Source: G965197555 sp965197555 (GTDB taxonomy: Bacteria > Chloroflexota > Dehalococcoidia > Lucifugimonadales > UBA3495). From it: 64,000 nucleotides of DNA. Position numbers and translations under genes: made by a program. How positions within the stretch are numbered: position 1 is the stretch's first letter; each line of letters opens with the position of its first letter. The stretch spans positions 2,604,001-2,668,000 of the forward strand of contig OZ240213.1 of NCBI GenBank assembly GCA_965197555.1, given 5' to 3'. The notes under the pieces were generated by a model. It was given only the letters and a program-made list of their open reading frames with translations. It was not told the origin of the DNA and ran no database searches. This document shows positions 9,257 through 18,451 of this stretch, piece after piece.

Positions 9257-10672
9257 ATGGGCCCAACGGAGATTCCCTTCCTTTCCGCTAGTGAGTTATC
9301 GGCCTTGCTGAAGTCTCGGGCGGTGTCGCCGGTGGAAGCGACGGAGGCTTACCTGGCGCGCATCGACCAACTGGACGGACAGCTAAACTCCTACATTACC
9401 GTGACCCGTGACGATGCCATGGAGCAAGCCCGGCGGGCGGAATCGGAGATTGTCAACGGTGAAAATCGAGGCCCGTTACACGGCGTCCCAGTGGCGGTCA
9501 AAGACCAGTTTTACACCAAGGGAGTCCGCACCACCGGCGGCTCCTCCATCTTGAAAGATTTTGTACCTGACGAAGATGCCACCGTTATCGCTAAACTGAA
9601 GATGGCCGGAGCGGTATTACTGGGGAAGCTCAACATGAGCGAGTTCGCTATGGGTGACGCGTTCCATCATCCCTACGGCCAGCCTCGCAATCCTTGGGAC
9701 CAGTCCAGGAATCCTGGTACCTCCAGTAGCGGCTCCGGCGCTGCTACTGCCGCATTCTTGTGCGCCACCTCGTTGGGCGAGGATACGGGTGGCTCGATAC
9801 GGGGTCCCGCGTCCTTCTGTGGCCTGGTAGGCATTCGCCCTACTTGGGGTAGAGTCAGCCGCTACGGTATGTTGGGAGGTTCCTGGTCCATGGATACCGC
9901 GGGACCTATCTCCAGGACCACTGTCGATTGCGCGATGACATTAGCCGCCATCGCTGGTTACGACTCCAAAGACCGCTACACTTGGAATGCACCAGTACCG
10001 GACTATGTGGCGGCCCTCGACGGCGATGTGAGGGGCTTGAAGGTGGGTGTGATCCAGGAGATGGTCAACTCGAGCGCGGTTGACCCTGAGGTTCGAGATG
10101 CGATCATCGAGAGCACTGCGGTCTTCGGCGAGTTGGGGGCCGAAGTTGAGGACGTCTCTATACCACTGATCGTCCACTCGTCGGTGATCTCCACTTCGGT
10201 CATTCTGGTGGACGCCGTGGGGGTGCACCAAGAAGGCATTAACAACTACCTTGATCAATACGACCATAACATCCAAATCAGGCTAATGACGGGGAGCGTG
10301 TTCCCTAGCCAAGTCCACCAGAAAGTGCTGCGATTGCGGCAACTGCTTCGTGAGCAAATTCTGGCGGCCTTACGCCAAGTGGATGTGCTGGTGATGCCAA
10401 CTTCGTCGATTCCGGCGTCGCCCCTTCCAACCAAAGCGGGTATCGAGAGCAAGGAGCAGGTGACAGAGAATCTTTACGGACGCCGGAACTTCACCGCCCC
10501 GTTTAACCTGGCCAGCGTTCCGGCACTTTCCATAAACTGCGGATTCACCTCCAACGGCCTACCCGTTGGGCTTCAAATCGCAGGACGACCCTTTGATGAG
10601 GAAAGCCTGTTCCGTTTGGCTCACTCCTATGAGCAGGCTACCGATTGGCATTCCCGCAGGCCCCCGATATAG
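9257..10672 (+). CDS. amidase signature family hydrolase (GatA-like), copy 1
   Basis: A 471-aa amidase-signature enzyme that hydrolyses C-N amide bonds; the substrate is unknown. The Ser-cisSer-Lys triad is in place: K82 (V-A-V-K-D), the cis-Ser near 157 (G-T-S-S-S-G-S) and the nucleophile S180 (D-T-G-G-S-I-R). It is not GatA of the tRNA amidotransferase by context, since no gatB or gatC genes lie nearby. The ATG at 9257 is preferred over an in-frame TTG at 9242, with GGAG about 9 nt upstream. It heads a plus-strand run with a second amidase, a cyclase and an alpha/beta hydrolase. This layout suggests stepwise opening of an amide- or lactam-type organic substrate. Confidence 0.87.
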   Translation: MGPTEIPFLSASELSALLKSRAVSPVEATEAYLARIDQLDGQLNSYITVTRDDAMEQARRAESEIVNGENRGPLHGVPVAVKDQFYTKGVRTTGGSSILKDFVPDEDATVIAKLKMAGAVLLGKLNMSEFAMGDAFHHPYGQPRNPWDQSRNPGTSSSGSGAATAAFLCATSLGEDTGGSIRGPASFCGLVGIRPTWGRVSRYGMLGGSWSMDTAGPISRTTVDCAMTLAAIAGYDSKDRYTWNAPVPDYVAALDGDVRGLKVGVIQEMVNSSAVDPEVRDAIIESTAVFGELGAEVEDVSIPLIVHSSVISTSVILVDAVGVHQEGINNYLDQYDHNIQIRLMTGSVFPSQVHQKVLRLRQLLREQILAALRQVDVLVMPTSSIPASPLPTKAGIESKEQVTENLYGRRNFTAPFNLASVPALSINCGFTSNGLPVGLQIAGRPFDEESLFRLAHSYEQATDWHSRRPPI

Positions 10673-10717
10673 CTGATGGCTGCCTGCTGATTGCTAGCAC
10701 AAAAGGAGGAATCGTAC

Positions 10718-12067
10718 ATGCCCGAATGTTTTCAGTTGACCACCGCAGAGGCTGCCCGCCTAATACGAACGAAGGAGCTGTCCCCGGTGGACTTGGCCAG
10801 GTCCTTGCTGGAGCGCCTTGATAGCCTGGAGCCTCGGATAAACGCGTGGGTCTATCTGGACCGGGAGGCCGTGATTTCCGACGCTCGCCAAAAAGAGGCC
10901 GAAGTCCAATCCGGAGCAGAGCTGGGTCCGTTGCATGGTGTACCCATCGGGTTGAAGGATATCTATTACACCGCTGGCATCCCCACCACCGCATGCTCCA
11001 AGGTATACGCCGACTTCGTTCCAAGCTACGACGCTACCACCGTGGCGCTGCTCAAAAGAGCCGGGGCTATCATGATGGGGAAAACCGTGACGACGGAGTT
11101 CGCTTGCATGGACCCCTCGCCCACCCTTAATCCTTGGAACCCCGCTCATACCCCCGGTGGCTCCAGTAGCGGATCGGCGGTGGCGGTTGCTACTGAGATG
11201 TGCTCCGCAGCCCTGGGGTCCCAGACCGTTGGCTCTGTACTGCGGCCAGCCTCCTATAACGGGGTGGTGGGTCTAAAACCTACCTTCGGGCGGGTTAGCC
11301 GCTACGGGGTGATTCCGGTTTCCTGGTCCTTGGATACCATGGGGTGGATGACCCGAACCGTGGAGGATGCCGCCCTGTTGCTCCAGGTTATGGCGGGGCC
11401 TGACCCCCAGGACCCGGTGGCGGCGCGGCGGCCTGTCCCATCTTATATGGACGGCCTGGTGGACCCCTCCCCTCCACGTATCGGCCTATTGCGCCGCTTT
11501 TTCTTTGAACACGCCGACGAGGAAACCCGCAAGAATGTGGAGGACGTGGCGGAACGATTGAGCCAGGCTGGCGCGATTGTAGAGGAGATCCCCTTACCGG
11601 CCAGCATCGACAGCGCCAACGAGGACCAGCGTATGGTTATGGCAGTAGAGGGCGCCAGCTTTCATCAGCCGATGTACGAGCGGCAGGCGGAAGACTATCA
11701 ACCATTGATCCGGGAGATGATCCGTTGGGGTCTGTCCGTCGACGCGGTGACCTATTCCCGGGCTCAAGAGAACCGCCGCCGGTTCCTCGACGACATGGAG
11801 CAGGTTTCACAACAGGTGGATATCCTGTTAACCCCTTCTACCCCCACACCTGCCCTGGCCGACGTGACCAACACCGGCAACAGGCTTTTCCAGGGACCGT
11901 GGACGTCCTGCGGGCTGCCGGCTATAACCATCCCTTCGGGGCTGGCGGCCTCGGGGTTGCCCTTCGGGATTCAATTGGCCTCGGCCCACTTTGAAGAGGC
12001 CAAGCTATTGGCGGCGGCCCGCTGGTGCGAGGCTGTCTTGGACCTGCATCTGTCGCCGCCGGTGTGA
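10718..12067 (+). CDS. amidase signature family hydrolase, copy 2 (altered nucleophile loop)
   Basis: A 449-aa amidase closely related to the minus-strand amidase at 14619. The two align without gaps over the first 180 residues. K80 and the cis-Ser near 151 (P-G-G-S-S-S-G-S) are normal. The loop that holds the nucleophile reads T-V-G-S-V-L-R-P at 170-177, instead of the family T-G-G-S. The nucleophile S173 is kept, but the oxyanion glycine before it has become valine. Activity or specificity may be changed. AAAGGAGGA lies 7 nt before the ATG, one of the best ribosome-binding sites in the window. Confidence 0.85.
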   Translation: MPECFQLTTAEAARLIRTKELSPVDLARSLLERLDSLEPRINAWVYLDREAVISDARQKEAEVQSGAELGPLHGVPIGLKDIYYTAGIPTTACSKVYADFVPSYDATTVALLKRAGAIMMGKTVTTEFACMDPSPTLNPWNPAHTPGGSSSGSAVAVATEMCSAALGSQTVGSVLRPASYNGVVGLKPTFGRVSRYGVIPVSWSLDTMGWMTRTVEDAALLLQVMAGPDPQDPVAARRPVPSYMDGLVDPSPPRIGLLRRFFFEHADEETRKNVEDVAERLSQAGAIVEEIPLPASIDSANEDQRMVMAVEGASFHQPMYERQAEDYQPLIREMIRWGLSVDAVTYSRAQENRRRFLDDMEQVSQQVDILLTPSTPTPALADVTNTGNRLFQGPWTSCGLPAITIPSGLAASGLPFGIQLASAHFEEAKLLAAARWCEAVLDLHLSPPV

Positions 12068-12141
12068 GGTCTCCACCGTCTCAGAGACCAGCAAAGACTG
12101 AACCTGGAAGCTCAACGCTAACAGAAACTAGGAGGTATCCA

Positions 12142-13092
12142 ATGGCGCAAGCGAACATACCAAGCGAAGAAGAGGTGCTGGGATACTTCAAGTCCTTTTC
12201 CAACTGGGGGCGCTGGGGCGCTGATGACCATCTGGGTGCTCCGAATCTCATTACCCCGGCCAAGACCAAGCGGGCCGTTGGACTGGTGGAGGATGGGCTA
12301 AGGATTTCTATGTCTCGGACTATCAGTTTCGAGCCCAGCCTCGACGCGCCGGCACCGCCAGTCCATTTCATGGTGGAAAGCGGCGAAGGTTGGGCCAGTG
12401 GCGATAAAGTCAGCGCCCGCCCCATGGCCGCTGCCTCGGACTATTTCGGCATGATATTCCACGGCTACACTGTTACCCACGTGGACAGTCTGGCCCACTT
12501 CTTCTGGGAAGGAAAGACCTACAATGGTTTTCCGGCCCACATGGTGTCCACCAGCATGGGCGCCACTTTCGGGTCGGTGGAAGAGGCCAAGACCGGCATG
12601 ATAACCAGGGGCGTCTTGGTCGATGTCCCCATGATACGCAATATCGATTGGGTGGAGAGGGGCGAAGGAGTGATGCTCGACGATATCCTTGCCGCCGAAG
12701 AGCGATGCGGCTTCAAGGTGGAGGAAGGAGACTTGCTGCTGGTGCGCACCGGACAGTTGCACCGGCGCAACGTGGAGGGACCAGTGGACCGCGAGGCTGG
12801 CTCCACAGCCTGCCAAGCCAGTTGCCTGCCACTGTTCTACGAGCGTGGTATCGCAATGCTGGGCTCGGACACAGGCAACGACATCAGCCCTCCCCAATAT
12901 ACCCGGGTGCCCAGTCCCATTCATCAAGTTTCAATAACGGCCATGGGAATTTGGATATTGGATAATGCCAACCTGGAAGAAGTAGCCCAAGAATGCCGCC
13001 AGCGAAATCGTTGGGAATTCATGGTGTCCATAGGTCCCTTGCGTCTACACAACACTACCGGGTCACCGGTGAACCCCATCGCAGTCTTCTAG
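12142..13092 (+). CDS. cyclase/kynurenine-formamidase-like metal hydrolase
   Basis: A 316-aa member of the putative cyclase family (PF04199-type), which includes kynurenine formamidase and isatin hydrolase. The metal-binding signature H-x5-H-x-D-x3-H is present as H107, H113, D115 and H119. The middle is Y-T-V-T-H rather than the common x-G-T-H, and this form is frequent in the longer environmental members. These enzymes open N-formyl or cyclic amides. An AGGAGG at 12130-12135 fixes the start. The upstream frame continues to 12025, but that part overlaps the previous gene. The location in an amidase run supports amide-bond catabolism. Confidence 0.82.
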   Translation: MAQANIPSEEEVLGYFKSFSNWGRWGADDHLGAPNLITPAKTKRAVGLVEDGLRISMSRTISFEPSLDAPAPPVHFMVESGEGWASGDKVSARPMAAASDYFGMIFHGYTVTHVDSLAHFFWEGKTYNGFPAHMVSTSMGATFGSVEEAKTGMITRGVLVDVPMIRNIDWVERGEGVMLDDILAAEERCGFKVEEGDLLLVRTGQLHRRNVEGPVDREAGSTACQASCLPLFYERGIAMLGSDTGNDISPPQYTRVPSPIHQVSITAMGIWILDNANLEEVAQECRQRNRWEFMVSIGPLRLHNTTGSPVNPIAVF

Positions 13093-13098
13093 GATGCA

Positions 13099-14019
13099 GT
13101 GAACATCTTGACACAATTAAACAAAAGCATTCCTATGCATTTGGGAGACTTGACTGGATTTTGGCGTCGTACTCTCGATGAGCTTGCTCAGACGCCGGTC
13201 AATGCGACCCTGGAAGAGGCGCCCGAGCAGAGTGGCCGGGAATTTATTACCTACAAAGTGACGCTGGAGAGTTTCCACCACCACCGACTACGGGCCTGGT
13301 ATTCAGTGCCGAAGGATGCGCCTCGTGGTGGCAAGTTCCCTGCGGTGTTGGCGGTGCCGGGTTACGGTGGCGATAAACCAATCCCATTCCATCTGGTCAT
13401 GACCGGCTTCGCTGTCTTGACCCTGTTTCCCCGAGGCCAAGGCGAAAGCGCTGAGGAATGGAAGCTGGAGTCGGGGACTAAGCTGACTTACAACGTTATG
13501 GATAAAGAGAAATACTATTACCGGGGCGCCTACATGGACTGTGTGCGCGGCCTGGACCTTCTTGCCTCACGGGAAGAGGTGGATGAAGCCCGCCTGGGAA
13601 TGTGGAGCCGTAGCCAGGGCGGTGGCCTTACTCTGGCTACAGCGGCTCTGGACTCTCGGCTTCGAGCGGCCGTTGCCGAAGAGCCGTTCTTGTGCAACTT
13701 CCCAGTGGCTATCGACTTGACATCCCGACCGTATCTTGAGCTTCATGAGTATGCCGACCAGCACCCGGACCAGAAAGATTCCATTCTGGACAACCTGGCC
13801 TACTTTGATTCATTGAGTCTGGCGGAGCTCATTCAATGCCCCACGCTGGTCAACATCGGCATGAAGGATGAAGTTTGCCCCTATTCTACGGTTATGCCGA
13901 TGTTCGATAAGATTCCTGGTGCCAAGGCCATCCACGTATACCCCGACCTGGACCACAACCCGTGTAGCGACTTCAACGCCCACGCATTGAGCTGGCTGCG
14001 ACGTTATCTGGGAGCATGA
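13099..14019 (+). CDS. alpha/beta hydrolase, acetyl-xylan esterase/cephalosporin-C deacetylase type
   Basis: A 306-aa serine esterase of the AXE1-like group. The nucleophile elbow is S172 (W-S-R-S-Q-G-G), with acid D256 (G-M-K-D-E-V-C-P) and base H285 (D-L-D-H-N-P). An R-G-Q-G-E-S segment near 112 matches the family oxyanion and lid motif. The family removes acetyl or small acyl esters. The gene starts with GTG 6 nt after the stop of the cyclase gene, with AGGA just upstream, so the two are probably translated from one message. Confidence 0.82.
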   Translation: MNILTQLNKSIPMHLGDLTGFWRRTLDELAQTPVNATLEEAPEQSGREFITYKVTLESFHHHRLRAWYSVPKDAPRGGKFPAVLAVPGYGGDKPIPFHLVMTGFAVLTLFPRGQGESAEEWKLESGTKLTYNVMDKEKYYYRGAYMDCVRGLDLLASREEVDEARLGMWSRSQGGGLTLATAALDSRLRAAVAEEPFLCNFPVAIDLTSRPYLELHEYADQHPDQKDSILDNLAYFDSLSLAELIQCPTLVNIGMKDEVCPYSTVMPMFDKIPGAKAIHVYPDLDHNPCSDFNAHALSWLRRYLGA

Positions 14020-14054
14020 GCCGGATACTCTATCCTCGCCATCGGCGGGGGTAG

Positions 14055-14610
14055 CTACCGAGCGATTCCGGCCAGGCCCTTGATGAGCCGCCCAGGAGCA
14101 CCGGCCGAGGGTTGCTGGCCTCTGAGATGGGCTCTCACCTGCATCGTCAAAGTGGAATAAGTCGGTTAGACGTGGATGGAGTTGGCCAGGCCCCGTACCT
14201 TCATGCCTTGGTCCATGGCCAGGCTCAACTCATGGAGTATCTCACCGGCTGCGCTGCCACAACTGTGGCGCCGGGGATGCTTCCATCCTGTCTTTGAACC
14301 ACTTTGACGAATCCCGGCCCGTCGCTTTCGGTTGCTGCTCGGGCCACTCGGTCCGTATCCCATCGGCAGACTATCGCTTTGGCCTCCAGCCTCTCCTTGG
14401 CTTGGTCTTTTGAGAGGCCCACGCGGGCAACCTTCGGATCGGTGAAAGTGGCCCGGAGGACCCGGTCTAATACCTCTTTAACGCCACAGGGCAAGAAGGC
14501 ATTGGGCGCCATGAATCCTTGCCAGGCTGTGTCGTGGGTAAACTGAAAGCCGCTAAGGCGCAAGTCCACAACTTCCCGCCGGAGCTGCTTCGCAGGTAGG
14601 GCGGGTGACG
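14055..14610 (-). pseudogene. decayed C-terminal part of a flavoprotein disulfide reductase (mercuric/lipoamide reductase-like)
   Basis: Read on the minus strand, frame 1 (from about 14569) gives G-F-Q-F-T-H and F-T-D-P-K-V-A-R-V-G-L, ending in G-F-V-K-V and G-A-T-V-V. This is the dimerisation domain of the pyridine-nucleotide disulfide oxidoreductases. The frame then shifts near 14255: A-G-E-I-L-H-E-L continues in another frame up to I-H-V. There a TAA stands where the family has Tyr of Y-P-T-Y-S. P-T-Y-S-T resumes directly after the stop and runs to a final stop at 14055. The FAD and NAD(P) domains are missing because the amidase gene begins where they should be. It is one fragment with a frameshift and a nonsense change. 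Confidence 0.8.
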
Positions 14611-14618
14611 ATGCGCAC

Positions 14619-15977
14619 TTAGCTGTAGTCGGGCGGTGAAAGGCTGACCCCTAGGGCTGTCTCGCACCATCTAGCTATCGCCAGTAGATTCGCCTCCTCC
14701 AATGGAAGAGCTCCCAACTGGATAGCCAAGGGAAGGCCGGCCTCGCTAAGGCCGGACGGCAATACAATGGTGGGAAGACCACTGGAAGTCCAGGGTTGTT
14801 GGAATGCTGGGTCCCCAGTGGTGGTCCGGTCCCGGGGCGGTGGGGCTGGTGTCGCTGGAGTCAGCACCACGTCCACTCCCTTGACCATGTCAACCATATC
14901 CTGGCGGAATTGGCGGCGCAAACGCTGGGCCTGCAGATAGCGGATACCGGGGATCATCATTCCCATTTCAATGGTGGCCCGGAGCCGGGGACCGTAGTCG
15001 TCGGCCCGGTCCCGAAAGAACTCCTCGTGGAAGGCAGCGGTCTCGACGTTGCTCACGATGCGCTGGCAACTATGGGCGGTAGCAAAGCTCTCCGGAAGGC
15101 GGACTTCCTCGACGGTGGCCCCAGCCTGGGCCAAACGCTGAGCAATTGCTTCTGTGTGGCTCTGGACCTCCGGCGTAGCCTGATCAAAAAAGAACTCTCT
15201 AATTAATCCGATGCGCGGTGGCTTGTCCCTGGACTTCATTTCCTCTAGGTAGTCAGGGGGAGGCGGAATGGCGGAGCCGGGGTCGTTAATATCATGGCCA
15301 GCCATTACCTGAAGCATTATGGCGGCGTCCTCGACGCTGCGCACTAGGATGCCGACGGTGTCCAGGGACCAGCTAACAGGTACTACACCATAGCGGCTGA
15401 TTCTACCGTAGGTGGGTTTGAGGCCGACGATTCCGTTGTAAGCCGCCGGCCGGCATGTGGAGCCACCGGTCTGGGAACCCAGGGCGGCGGCGCACATGCG
15501 CGTGGATACCGCGACCGATGATCCACTGCTAGACCCACCGGGAGTGTGGGCCAAATCCCACGGGTTGTAAGTTGGCGAGGGATCAGCGGTGGCGAATTCG
15601 GTCGTGACGGCTTTACCCAGAATAATGCCGCCGGCCTCTTTGATCCGGGCCACACAGGTCCCGTCGTAGTTGGGCACAAAATCGGCGTAGATGCGTGAGC
15701 ATGCGGTGGTCTTCATGCCGGCGGTGTAGAAAATGTCCTTTAGGCCCACGGGTACACCGTGGATCGGTCCCCTTACTTCGCCCCGCGCTAACTCTTCCTC
15801 GCGCTGTCGGGCTGTGTTGAGCACCTCTTCCCGGTCGATGGTCACCCAGGCTTGCAGGGTGGGGTCCAGTGAATCGATCCGGTCGAGCAGTGACTGGGCC
15901 AGATCAACCGGGGATAGCTGGCCGCGCTTGATCTGATCAGCGGATTCGGAAACGGACAGGTGATACGGTTCAGACAT
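14619..15977 (-). CDS. amidase signature family hydrolase, copy 3
   Basis: A 452-aa amidase, the closest relative in the window of copy 2. All triad elements are normal: K80, the cis-Ser near 151 and S173 in T-G-G-S-T-C-R-P. The ATG at 15977 is preceded by AGAGGTG. A GTG two codons earlier is possible but less well spaced. It is transcribed away from copies 1 and 2. Upstream, on the same strand, lies a small GatC/AtzG-like gene that may be its partner. The stop codon sits a few bases before the flavoprotein remnant, so this gene or its flank may have been placed there by a rearrangement. Confidence 0.87.
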   Translation of the reverse strand: MSEPYHLSVSESADQIKRGQLSPVDLAQSLLDRIDSLDPTLQAWVTIDREEVLNTARQREEELARGEVRGPIHGVPVGLKDIFYTAGMKTTACSRIYADFVPNYDGTCVARIKEAGGIILGKAVTTEFATADPSPTYNPWDLAHTPGGSSSGSSVAVSTRMCAAALGSQTGGSTCRPAAYNGIVGLKPTYGRISRYGVVPVSWSLDTVGILVRSVEDAAIMLQVMAGHDINDPGSAIPPPPDYLEEMKSRDKPPRIGLIREFFFDQATPEVQSHTEAIAQRLAQAGATVEEVRLPESFATAHSCQRIVSNVETAAFHEEFFRDRADDYGPRLRATIEMGMMIPGIRYLQAQRLRRQFRQDMVDMVKGVDVVLTPATPAPPPRDRTTTGDPAFQQPWTSSGLPTIVLPSGLSEAGLPLAIQLGALPLEEANLLAIARWCETALGVSLSPPDYS

Positions 15978-16053
15978 ATTCACCTCTCGATTCTAAATAG
16001 GTGTATTGGCCACTCGGCCTCGGCACCCTCGTCCCTGGGCCCTGTGGCCGTGA

Positions 16054-16233
16054 TCACTGGTAGAAGCCTGGCTCTAGATGCCTATCGGGCACGCTACGCG
16101 CAACTTCAACTAAATGGCGGGCCGTTTGGTCTATGGATGATTCGATCTCGGCAGCCCTGTCGCTGCCCCAAAGACCCTCGGCCAACTCAGCCAGCCTCTG
16201 CCGGACTTCCTCCAGCGAATCATGAGGTCCCAT
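16054..16233 (-). CDS. small GatC/AtzG-like protein next to amidase
   Basis: A 59-aa helical protein on the same strand as the amidase at 14619-15977 and just upstream of it. The layout is a short N-terminal helix, a region with R-A-A-E-I-E-S-S-I-D, and a C-terminal L-E-P-G-F end. It resembles the small AtzG/GatC-like accessory subunits that stabilise amidases of the AtzE type. This is judged by shape and neighbourhood only. The ATG at 16233 has AGGA 5 nt upstream. The longer 86-aa frame starts with a basic run unlike the family. Confidence 0.5.
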   Translation of the reverse strand: MGPHDSLEEVRQRLAELAEGLWGSDRAAEIESSIDQTARHLVEVARSVPDRHLEPGFYQ

Positions 16234-16347
16234 ATCGTTCCTGATCTCTCCCCTCTGTCTTGGCCGGGCCGGCCTCTTCCTGCGAGGACTGGGTGATTGT
16301 AGTGCACCCAACATTCCGGGTCAATCTGAGAGAGGTAGACCGTCCCA

Positions 16348-16376
16348 TGCACACAAGACCGGTATCCTGCTATAAT
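16348..16376 (+). promoter_or_regulatory. sigma-70 promoter for the SMP-30 gene
   Basis: A perfect TATAAT at 16371-16376 with an extended TG-C before it. The -35-like TGCACA lies at 16348-16353 with a 17-nt spacer. The start codon follows 31 nt downstream. Confidence 0.6.
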
Positions 16377-16407
16377 CCCGCCAGCCAGCATTCCACGGAG
16401 GTCCGCC

Positions 16408-17307
16408 ATGCCTGAAGACCTCAGCGATATCCTTGAGTCCCCGGAGCACACTCTCTTGGCGTTCAACCTAGGCAATACCGAGGGACCCTTGTGGCACCCA
16501 GGCGGGTTCTTGACCTTCGTAGACTTGGTTGGTAGCCGGCTCCTTCGGTGGGAGCCGGGTGGCAACGTGTCGGTAGTGCGGGAGAACACTGGAGAGGGCA
16601 ACGGTTGTACCTTGGACCGTCAGGGACGCTTGATTATGTGCGAAGGGGCGGACCATCGCAGGATCACCCGAATGGGGCCCGATGGGAGCGTTACTACCAT
16701 CGCCGAGAGTTGGCAAGGCAAGCTGTTCAACAGACCCAACGATGTGGTATGCCGGTCCGACGGAAGCATTTATTTTACTGACCCGGAGCTTCGGGTGCCC
16801 CGGGAGGAGCGAGAGATCGGATTTGCTGGCATATTCCGCATTGACCCGGGCGGAGGCTTGCAGCTAGCTACCGACGAGTGCGAATACCCCAACGGATTGG
16901 CCTTTTCTCCTGATGAGTCCGTACTATACGTTGCCATCAGTCGTACGAGTGAAGCATGCTTCCTGGAAGATGAACGGGGAGAGTTCTGCGCCCACCGCCG
17001 CATACGGGCCTTCAATGTAGCCTCGGATGGAACCCTGAGCAACAATCGGGTCTTCGCCGACATGTCGTCGGCAGCGCCTGGCGTCCCCGACGGGATGAAG
17101 GTGGATACAGAGGGCCGGATATTCTGCACCGGCTCGGGCGGGATATGGGTGTTCGCGCCCAACGGCGACAAAGTGGGCGAGATTCACGGGCCGGAGGTAC
17201 CCCGGAACTTGGCCTTCGGTGGCCCGGACAACCGCACTGTCTTCACCACTCCGGGACAGTCACTATACAGTTTCCGGGTGAAGGCCCCCGGTATCGGTGC
17301 CTTCTGA
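16408..17307 (+). CDS. SMP-30/gluconolactonase/LRE family protein
   Basis: A 299-aa six-bladed beta-propeller lactonase. The metal ligands can be placed: E25 in N-T-E-G-P-L-W, N111 in F-N-R-P-N-D, N162 in Y-P-N-G-L-A-F-S and D228 in V-P-D-G-M. The F-S-P-D-E stretch after N162 is also typical. Members open sugar lactones or related cyclic esters with Ca2+ or Zn2+. No signal peptide is seen. A good promoter of its own lies upstream. The ATG follows a CGGAGG stretch (16397-16402). Confidence 0.87.
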   Translation: MPEDLSDILESPEHTLLAFNLGNTEGPLWHPGGFLTFVDLVGSRLLRWEPGGNVSVVRENTGEGNGCTLDRQGRLIMCEGADHRRITRMGPDGSVTTIAESWQGKLFNRPNDVVCRSDGSIYFTDPELRVPREEREIGFAGIFRIDPGGGLQLATDECEYPNGLAFSPDESVLYVAISRTSEACFLEDERGEFCAHRRIRAFNVASDGTLSNNRVFADMSSAAPGVPDGMKVDTEGRIFCTGSGGIWVFAPNGDKVGEIHGPEVPRNLAFGGPDNRTVFTTPGQSLYSFRVKAPGIGAF

Positions 17308-17443
17308 TGAATAGGAGCCCATAGAGCGGGAACTCAAGCCTGCCGAGCGATGCCGTTGAAACTCATCGGGCATTAGGAGCAATCAACGAATTAGCAGACT
17401 ATTCCGCTAGAGATGCCAAGAACAGGAAGGAGAAGGCAAACTT

Positions 17444-18361
17444 ATGACCACCACCATGACAGTTGGCAGCGGCCAATACACTTACGAGATGGACGTGAAT
17501 TGGGCCAAGGTACCCCAAGGCTGGAACATGCCCGCCGCTGCCGTGTATGGGGACTCCCAGGACCGGGTTTACTGCTTCAACCGCGACCCGGACCACCCGG
17601 TGATGATTTTCGACCGGGAGGGCAACTTCTTGTCCTCTTGGGGCGCCGGGCTATTTCTGTTCCCCCACGCCATCATCCTGGACAAGGAAGACAACGTCTG
17701 GCTGGTGGAGCGAAATGACGGTCAGATCATGAAGTTCACCTCAGACGGTAAGCTTCTGATGACCATTGGCTTGAAGGGCTTCCGGTCCAACACCGGCGCT
17801 GATAACACGGACTTTAGTTCCAACGGCTGGATGCAGGTTACCCATGGCGGTGACCCCTTCAACCTGCCAGCAGGCATTGCCATCAACGATGAAGGAGACA
17901 TTTTCATCGCCGACGGCTACGCCAACGCCCGGGTGCACCGTTTCGAGCCCAACGGGAGGTACGTCACCTCTTGGGGCGGCCCCGGCGACGGCCCGGGCCA
18001 TTTCAACCTGCCCCACGGGGCTTGGATCGACCGCAGAGGGCGGTTGTTAATCGCCGACCGGGAGAATGACCGGGTCCAAGTATTCAGCCAAGACGGCGAG
18101 TACATCTCCACTTGGCCCTCCAAGTTAATCGGCCCGGCGGTGATGTACATCGACCAGGATGACATGGCGTACGTGGCCGAGCACAACGGGGGCTTGGTGA
18201 GCGTGCTGACCAGCGACGGCGAGATGCTGGCCCAGTGGGGTTCCATGACCCACCGCTCCTGCCACGGCATTTGGGCCGACTCCCACAAGGACCTGTACGT
18301 GGTCGAGCCCTACGAGGGCAGCCAAGGCCGCACCGTGGTGAAGTTCACCCGCAAAGGATAG
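17444..18361 (+). CDS. NHL-repeat beta-propeller protein
   Basis: A 305-aa protein built of NHL repeats (G-P-G-H-F-N-L-P-H-G-A-W-I-D, then L-L-I-A-D-R-E-N-D-R-V-Q-V-F). It resembles peptidyl-alpha-hydroxyglycine alpha-amidating lyase-like propellers of environmental bacteria. No signal peptide or catalytic set can be assigned with confidence, so the role may be binding or lyase-like. It lies 136 nt after the SMP-30 gene on the same strand, so two propeller proteins sit side by side. Confidence 0.75.
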   Translation: MTTTMTVGSGQYTYEMDVNWAKVPQGWNMPAAAVYGDSQDRVYCFNRDPDHPVMIFDREGNFLSSWGAGLFLFPHAIILDKEDNVWLVERNDGQIMKFTSDGKLLMTIGLKGFRSNTGADNTDFSSNGWMQVTHGGDPFNLPAGIAINDEGDIFIADGYANARVHRFEPNGRYVTSWGGPGDGPGHFNLPHGAWIDRRGRLLIADRENDRVQVFSQDGEYISTWPSKLIGPAVMYIDQDDMAYVAEHNGGLVSVLTSDGEMLAQWGSMTHRSCHGIWADSHKDLYVVEPYEGSQGRTVVKFTRKG

Positions 18362-18391
18362 GCCCTCCGGCAGACCCGCCACGGTCAGCGG

Positions 18392-18420
18392 TTGCGGGCG
18401 GAAATGCCATTTGCTATATT
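18392..18420 (+). promoter_or_regulatory. promoter of tRNA-Ala
   Basis: TTGCGG (18392-18397), a 17-nt spacer and TATATT (18415-18420) with a TG-C extension lie 31 nt before the tRNA 5' end. This is the expected distance for a stable RNA gene with a short leader. Confidence 0.7.
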
Positions 18421-18451
18421 GGATCAGCGGGCCCGCCCGGGCCCACCTTCT

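Noticed and set aside
9257..10672. GatA of the tRNA amidotransferase
   Set aside because: The motifs are shared with all amidases, and no gatB or gatC genes are present beside it.
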